From an uncultured Pseudorhodobacter sp. (GTDB lineage: Bacteria > Pseudomonadota > Alphaproteobacteria > Rhodobacterales > Rhodobacteraceae), in assembly GCA_945957495.1 (NCBI GenBank), contig CAMFLG010000046.1, positions 1-11,776 of the forward strand: a DNA stretch of 11,776 nucleotides, written 5' to 3'. Each line of letters begins with the position of its first letter. Within the stretch, counting starts at the first letter, position 1. Of this stretch, positions 8,333-11,776 are shown piece after piece. The notes below the pieces were generated by a model. The model was not told the origin of the DNA. It saw nothing but the letters and a program-made list of their open reading frames with translations, and did no database searches. The position numbers and the translations under genes were made by a program.

Positions 8333-8376
8333 TAAACAGGTCATTGTAACGCATTGATTTAATGAAACTAAGCCTA
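8322..8376 (+). promoter_or_regulatory. AT-rich probable promoter region of murD with CtrA-like box
   Basis: This stretch is markedly AT-richer than all flanking DNA. TTAA (8322-8325), a 7-base spacer and TAAAC (8333-8337) match the CtrA consensus TTAA-N7-TTAAC with one mismatch. TTGTAA at 8344-8349 and TTGATT at 8354-8359 are -35-like; no convincing -10 hexamer is seen, the best being TATGTC at 8375-8380, which runs into the palindrome at 8377. The layout suggests that murD has its own promoter apart from the upstream operon. The exact promoter elements are uncertain. Confidence 0.45.
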
Positions 8377-8394
8377 TGTCGCACGCGTGCGACA
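8377..8394. promoter_or_regulatory. Perfect 18-bp palindrome upstream of murD, candidate operator
   Basis: TGTCGCACGCGTGCGACA is perfectly self-complementary. It lies 65 bp before the murD start, at the downstream edge of the AT-rich promoter-like region, where a repressor or activator dimer could bind. The same core, with AT instead of GC at the centre, recurs at the murD stop (9863-9884). No recognised regulator can be assigned. The site formally fits TGT-N12-ACA (the PpsR/CrtJ pattern), but that is a loose match. Confidence 0.6.
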
Positions 8395-8445
8395 ATCCCG
8401 GCTTGCCGCCCCGGCCCGCCGGGGGCATTCTGCGCCCGAAGGACG

Positions 8446-8454
8446 AAAAGGGGA
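8446..8454 (+). promoter_or_regulatory. Ribosome binding site fixing the murD start
   Basis: AAAAGGGGA ends 5 bp before the ATG at 8460. The in-frame ATG at 8376 touches the palindrome and would add 28 Pro/Gly-rich residues ahead of the normal MurD N-terminus, so it is rejected. Confidence 0.75.
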
Positions 8455-8459
8455 CGACC

Positions 8460-9863
8460 ATGATTCCAGTGAAGGGCTATGAGGGCGCGAAAGTCGCCGT
8501 TCTGGGGCTGGGCCGGTCCGGCCTCGCCACCGCCCGCGCCCTGCTGGCAGGCGGGGCGGACCCCTTGCTGTGGGATGACAGCCCCGAAGCCCGCAGCAAG
8601 GCCGAGGCTGAGGGGTTCACATGCACCGACCTGACCCGCGCCGGGGCGTTTGACGGGGTGAAGGCCCTTATCGTCTCACCCGGCATCCCGCATCTTTACC
8701 CCAGCCCCAACAAGGTCATCGCCCGCGCGCTGGAGGCGGGCCTGCCGGTGGACAACGATATCGGCCTGTTCTTCCGCAGCTTTGCCGGGCCGGAGTGGGA
8801 CGATTTCGAAACCACCCCCCGCGTGGTCTGCATCACCGGATCAAACGGGAAATCCACCACGACCGCGCTGATCCATCATATCCTGGCCGAGGTGGGCCGC
8901 CCCACCCAGATGGCCGGCAACATCGGCCGCGGCGTGCTGGATATCGACCCGGCCGAGGATGGTGAGGTGGTGGTGCTGGAACTGTCCTCCTATCAGACCG
9001 ACCTCGCCCGCGCGCTGACCCCTGATATCGCGGTGTTCACCAACCTCTCGCCCGACCATCTGGACCGCCACGCCGGGATCGGCGGCTATTTCGCAGCCAA
9101 GCGGCGCCTGTTTGCGGAGGGCGGGCCGGACCGGGCCGTGGTGGGCGTGGACGAGGTGGAGGGGCGGTTTCTGGCGAACCAATTGTCCGAGGGGCCGCAG
9201 GACGACCGGGTGATCCGGGTGTCGTCGGGAACCAAACTGGAGGGGTTCGGATGGTCTGTCTTTGCCCGCAAGGGGTTCCTGGCAGAATGGCGGCGGGGCA
9301 AGCAGGTGGCGTCGATTGATCTGCGCGAAGTGGCGGGTCTGCCGGGGGCGCATAATCATCAGAATGCCTGCGCGGCCTATGCGGTCTGTCGCAGTTTGGG
9401 GATCGGGCCGAAGATGATCGAGGGCGCGCTGCATTCATTTGCAGGCCTGCCGCACCGCAGCCAGTTGGTGGCAGAGCGGGCCGGGGTGAAGTTCATCAAC
9501 GACAGCAAGGCCACCAATGTGGATTCGGCGGCGAAGGCGTTGCAGGCCTTTGCGAAGATCCGCTGGATTGCGGGGGGGATGGGGAAGGAAGGCGGGATTG
9601 CCGCGCTGCAGCCGTTCCTGGGGTCGGTTGTGAAGGCCTATCTGATCGGGCATTCGGCGCGCGAATTTGCGCTGCAGATCGGCGACACCCCGCATGAGAT
9701 TTGCGAGACGATGGAGCGGGCCGTCGCACGGGCGGCGGAAGAGGCGGAGGCGGGCGAGGTGGTGTTGCTGGCCCCGGCGGCGGCCTCGTTCGATCAGTAT
9801 CCGAACTTTGAAAAGCGGGGCGACGATTTCGCTGCCCGGGTGAAGGCGCTGCCGGGCATGTGA
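8460..9863 (+). CDS. murD: UDP-MurNAc-L-Ala:D-Glu ligase MurD
   Basis: A 467-residue cytoplasmic Mur ligase that adds D-glutamate to UDP-MurNAc-L-Ala, the step before MurE. The N-terminal Rossmann-like UDP-binding domain shows VAVLGLGRSGLA. The ATPase domain has the P-loop G127-S-N-G-K-S132-T, then LELSSYQTD and TNLSPDHLDRH. The C-terminal domain shows LPHRSQ, N347-DSKATN353, AGGMGKEGG, and S443-F-DQ-YPNF450-EKRG, the region that contacts D-Glu in MurD. The start at 8460 is set by its ribosome site. It is separated from the upstream operon by the amidase and has its own promoter-like leader. Third positions in its 3' part favour G (GGG, GCG) more than the earlier genes do. The canonical neighbour ftsW does not follow. 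Confidence 0.97.
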   Translation: MIPVKGYEGAKVAVLGLGRSGLATARALLAGGADPLLWDDSPEARSKAEAEGFTCTDLTRAGAFDGVKALIVSPGIPHLYPSPNKVIARALEAGLPVDNDIGLFFRSFAGPEWDDFETTPRVVCITGSNGKSTTTALIHHILAEVGRPTQMAGNIGRGVLDIDPAEDGEVVVLELSSYQTDLARALTPDIAVFTNLSPDHLDRHAGIGGYFAAKRRLFAEGGPDRAVVGVDEVEGRFLANQLSEGPQDDRVIRVSSGTKLEGFGWSVFARKGFLAEWRRGKQVASIDLREVAGLPGAHNHQNACAAYAVCRSLGIGPKMIEGALHSFAGLPHRSQLVAERAGVKFINDSKATNVDSAAKALQAFAKIRWIAGGMGKEGGIAALQPFLGSVVKAYLIGHSAREFALQIGDTPHEICETMERAVARAAEEAEAGEVVLLAPAAASFDQYPNFEKRGDDFAARVKALPGM

Positions 9864-9884
9864 ATGTCGCACATGTGCGACATT
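9863..9884. promoter_or_regulatory. Perfect 22-bp palindrome at the murD stop, second copy of the murD-upstream palindrome
   Basis: The 18-bp core TGTCGCACATGTGCGACA is flanked by AA and TT, making a perfect 22-bp palindrome. Its first base is the last base of the murD TGA. It differs from the 8377-8394 palindrome only at the two central bases and in the longer arms. As RNA it could fold into a hairpin, but with no T-run downstream (TGAAAATC) it is a poor intrinsic terminator. A protein-binding or repeat-element role fits better. Confidence 0.6.
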
Positions 9885-9914
9885 TGAAAATCATGTGTTT
9901 GCAGTGGCTTATAT
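9884..9914 (+). promoter_or_regulatory. Possible promoter downstream of murD
   Basis: TTGAAA (9884-9889) and TTATAT (9909-9914), 19 bp apart, resemble -35 and -10 elements, with a spacer longer than the ideal 17. It directly adjoins the second palindrome. No + strand gene follows, only hairpins, so if real it would drive a non-coding transcript. It is weak by itself. Confidence 0.25.
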
Positions 9915-9989
9915 GGTTAATCGGATGTTGATGGCCTGAAGCCTTGGGGAAATATGGCTGCCAAGGGCTATCGTTGCATGTGGAAAAGA

Positions 9990-10006
9990 GGGGGCGTTTC
10001 GCCCCC
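9990..10006 (-). terminator. GC hairpin in the murD-clpA interval, possible clpA-side terminator
   Basis: GGGGGCG (9990-9996) and CGCCCCC (10000-10006) form a perfect 7-bp stem with a TTT loop. Read on the - strand it is followed by TCTTTTCC, a short T-rich tract, so it would serve transcription arriving from clpA, about 190 bp past the clpA stop. On the + strand no T-run follows. Confidence 0.45.
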
Positions 10007-10021
10007 CCCGCACAATGTTAC

Positions 10022-10048
10022 AAAATGTGGCCCCCCCCACAGTATTTT
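10022..10048. terminator. Hairpin with C-rich loop, possible two-way terminator
   Basis: TGTGG (10026-10030) and CCACA (10037-10041) form a stem around a C6 loop. On the + strand GTATTTTAG follows. AAAAT at 10022-10026 can instead pair with ATTTT at 10044-10048 around a small bulge. The T-rich flank occurs on both sides (CATTTTG on the - strand), so it could end murD-side and clpA-side transcripts alike. Confidence 0.45.
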
Positions 10049-10151
10049 AGCCCAAGTGAAGCAAAAATTATTAAAAATTTTCGGAACGCCGGGCTGCTTG
10101 CCTGATTGTTGCGACGGGGTGGCGTTCGGGCCGCAGGCGGGCCAAAGCACA

Positions 10152-10176
10152 GGCCCCCGCCAAAGGGGCGAGGGCC
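10152..10176 (-). terminator. Strong hairpin just after clpA, probable terminator
   Basis: GGCCC (10152-10156) pairs with GGGCC (10172-10176), and CGCC (10158-10161) with GGCG (10167-10170), with one C/A mismatch between the two helices and a 5-base AAAGG loop. It lies 22 bp beyond the clpA stop on the - strand and is followed there by TGTGCTTTGG, only a weak T-tract. It is the best-placed clpA terminator candidate. Confidence 0.55.
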
Positions 10177-10198
10177 AGAGATCGAGGCTAGTTTCGGA

Positions 10199-11776
10199 TC
10201 ATTCCGCCGTTAGCAGCGGCGGTTTTTGTCCGGTGAGGCGGGGCTTTTGCGGCTCTTCATAGCTGAGCGCGAGTTCGCCGTCCTTGACGCCGACATGAAC
10301 GGTGCCGCCCTTGGTCAGCTTGCCGAACAAAAGCTCCTCTGCCAGCGGTTTCTTGATGTATTCCTGGATCACGCGGCCCAAGGGACGCGCGCCCATCTTG
10401 TCATCATAGCCCTTGTCGCCCAGCCACGCGGCGGCCTCGGGGGCGAGGTCGATGTGAACGTTGCGGTCCAGCAGTTGTGCCTCAAGCTGCAGGACGAACT
10501 TGGTCACAACCTCCATGATCACCTCTTTCGAGAGAGGCGCAAAGGAAATCACCGCATCCAGACGGTTGCGGAATTCCGGCGTGAAGGTGCGTTCGATGGC
10601 GGCGGTATCCTCGCCCGTGCGACGTTCACGACCAAAGCCGATGGCGGATTTCGACTGTTCCATCGCGCCCGCGTTCGAGGTCATGATCAGGATCACATTG
10701 CGGAAATCGACGGTGCGGCCGTTATGGTCGGTGAGTTTGCCGTGGTCCATCACCTGCAACAGGATGTTGTAGACATCCGGGTGCGCCTTTTCCATTTCAT
10801 CGAGCAGCAGCACGCAATGCGGGTGCTGATCGACGCCATCGGTCAGCATGCCGCCCTGATCGAAGCCGACATAGCCGGGCGGTGCGCCGATCAGGCGGGA
10901 AACCGCGTGTTTCTCCATGTATTCCGACATATCGAAGCGCAGGAGTTCCACGCCAAGGCTGAGCGCGAGCTGTTTGGCCACCTCGGTCTTGCCCACACCG
11001 GTTGGCCCGGCGAAAAGGTAGTTGCCGATAGGCTTTTCGGGTTCGCGCAGGCCCGCGCGGGCGAGTTTGATCGCCGAACACAGCGCCTCTACCGCCTTGT
11101 CCTGGCCAAAGACCACGCGTTTGAGGGTCTTTTCCAGATCGCGCAGGGTTTCGGCATCGTCCTTGCTGACCGATTTCGCCGGGATCCGGGCGATCTTGGC
11201 AACGACAGCCTCAATCTCTTTCACGCCCAGCGATTTGCGGCGCTTGCCTTCGGTCAGAAGATGTTGCGCGGCGCCCGCCTCGTCAATCACGTCGATGGCC
11301 GAATCCGGCAGTTTGCGGTCGTGGATATAGCGCGCGGCGAGTTCCACGGCGGATTTGATCGCATCATTGGTGTAGCGCAGATCGTGGTGTTCTTCGAAAT
11401 GCGGCTTCAGCCCCATCAGGATCTTGATGGCGTCGGGCACGGAAGGTTCATTCACGTCGATCTTCTGAAAGCGGCGCGACAGGGCGCGGTCTTTTTCGAA
11501 GTGCTGGCGGAATTCCTTGTAGGTGGTCGAGCCCATGCAACGCAGTTTGCCGCCCTGCAACGCGGGTTTCAGCAGGTTGGAGGCATCCATGGCGCCGCCA
11601 GAGGTGGCACCGGCACCGATGACGGTGTGAATTTCGTCGATGAAAAGGATGGCGTCGGGATGATCCTCCATCTCTTTCACGACGGCTTTGAGGCGTTCTT
11701 CGAAATCGCCGCGATAGCGGGTGCCTGCCAGAAGCGCGCCCATGTCGAGCGAGAAGATCGTGGCATGCGCCAGAAC
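10199..11776 (-). CDS. clpA: ATP-dependent Clp protease ATP-binding subunit ClpA, 3' part
   Basis: The C-terminal 525 residues of ClpA, open to the right edge; about 230-250 N-terminal residues, including the ClpS-binding N-domain and first Walker A, lie outside (E. coli ClpA is 758 residues). ClpA is the AAA+ hexamer that unfolds N-degron and other substrates and threads them into ClpP. The D1 Walker B (LFIDEIHT) lies at about 11633-11648. The D2 module has Walker A GPTGVGKT (10985-11008) and Walker B LLLDEMEKA near 10800. The tripeptide IGF (10634-10642) sits where ClpA and ClpX carry the ClpP-docking loop, separating it from ClpB. FTPEFRNRLD and the sensor-2 motif GARPLGRVI follow. It is convergent with murD. 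clpS, if adjacent, would lie beyond the window. Confidence 0.96.
   Translation of the reverse strand, partial: VLAHATIFSLDMGALLAGTRYRGDFEERLKAVVKEMEDHPDAILFIDEIHTVIGAGATSGGAMDASNLLKPALQGGKLRCMGSTTYKEFRQHFEKDRALSRRFQKIDVNEPSVPDAIKILMGLKPHFEEHHDLRYTNDAIKSAVELAARYIHDRKLPDSAIDVIDEAGAAQHLLTEGKRRKSLGVKEIEAVVAKIARIPAKSVSKDDAETLRDLEKTLKRVVFGQDKAVEALCSAIKLARAGLREPEKPIGNYLFAGPTGVGKTEVAKQLALSLGVELLRFDMSEYMEKHAVSRLIGAPPGYVGFDQGGMLTDGVDQHPHCVLLLDEMEKAHPDVYNILLQVMDHGKLTDHNGRTVDFRNVILIMTSNAGAMEQSKSAIGFGRERRTGEDTAAIERTFTPEFRNRLDAVISFAPLSKEVIMEVVTKFVLQLEAQLLDRNVHIDLAPEAAAWLGDKGYDDKMGARPLGRVIQEYIKKPLAEELLFGKLTKGGTVHVGVKDGELALSYEEPQKPRLTGQKPPLLTAE

Larger units (their letters stand above)
9885..10198. other. 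Non-coding murD-clpA convergent interval
   Basis: No convincing gene is seen in this stretch. It holds the promoter-like elements just after murD, three hairpins, and two C8 tracts (10002-10009 and 10031-10038). A 19-base all-A/T tract lies at 10063-10081. GAACGCC (10084-10090) and GGCGTTC (10121-10127) form a long-loop inverted repeat which, on the - strand, is followed by the T-rich complement of the A/T tract. The layout is that of a convergent terminator region. A 102-codon open frame from 9954 crosses the hairpins and enters clpA antisense, so it is taken as chance. Confidence 0.6.

Noticed and set aside
8377..8394. Palindrome as a PpsR/CrtJ or PrrA/RegA site
   Set aside because: TGT-N12-ACA is met by any 18-bp palindrome starting with TGT. 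The GTCGC...GCGAC arms are in the reverse order to the GCGNC...GNCGC pattern of PrrA/RegA, so neither assignment is supported.
8376..8459. Upstream in-frame ATG extension of murD by 28 residues
   Set aside because: The ATG touches the palindrome and has no ribosome site, and the added residues do not resemble a MurD N-terminus. The ATG at 8460 has AAAAGGGGA in front.
9954..10262. A 102-codon + strand frame in the murD-clpA interval
   Set aside because: It runs through two hairpins and the C8 tracts and ends inside clpA antisense. It has no ribosome site and its composition is unlike a protein.
1..11776. CRISPR arrays, tRNA or rRNA genes, insertion sequences, phage genes, defence systems
   Set aside because: No regularly spaced repeats, cloverleaf-like genes, transposase or integrase frames, or known defence domains were seen.

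Overview
The window is about 11.8 kb of high-GC DNA that reads as an alphaproteobacterial chromosome, most likely a member of the Rhodobacterales. The support is the tightly overlapped murein/division gene cluster, the short alphaproteobacterial-type FtsL, the MurE DNPR motif for meso-diaminopimelate, and the style of codon use and intergenic sequence. The genus assignment is inference; no rRNA or other marker gene is present.

Positions 1-6793 hold the first part of a dcw (division and cell wall) cluster, all on the + strand: the 3' part of rsmH (mraW), then ftsL, ftsI, murE, murF and mraY. These genes abut or overlap (3-bp gap; ATGA overlaps at ftsL/ftsI and murE/murF; a 1-base TAATG overlap at murF/mraY; a 21-bp gap at ftsI/murE), so they almost certainly form one translationally coupled operon. 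Together they modify 16S rRNA, build the septal transpeptidase complex (FtsL, FtsI), add meso-DAP and D-Ala-D-Ala to the UDP-MurNAc peptide (MurE, MurF) and load it on undecaprenyl phosphate (MraY).

After mraY the classical gene order is interrupted. A 135-bp spacer with two perfect hairpins precedes a complete amidase-signature-family hydrolase (6929-8308), which is not a usual dcw member. A second, AT-rich spacer with a CtrA-like box, probable promoter sequence and a perfect 18-bp palindrome precedes murD (8460-9863). A second copy of the same palindrome begins in the murD stop codon. The canonical next gene, ftsW, is absent. A 335-bp non-coding interval with several hairpins and two C8 tracts separates murD from a convergent clpA on the - strand, which is cut by the right edge.

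All protein genes look intact apart from the two cut by the window edges, and most of the window is ordinary housekeeping sequence. The unusual parts are the matched palindromes bracketing murD, the amidase placed between mraY and murD, the end of the cluster at murD, and the structured murD-clpA interval, which could hold a small RNA.
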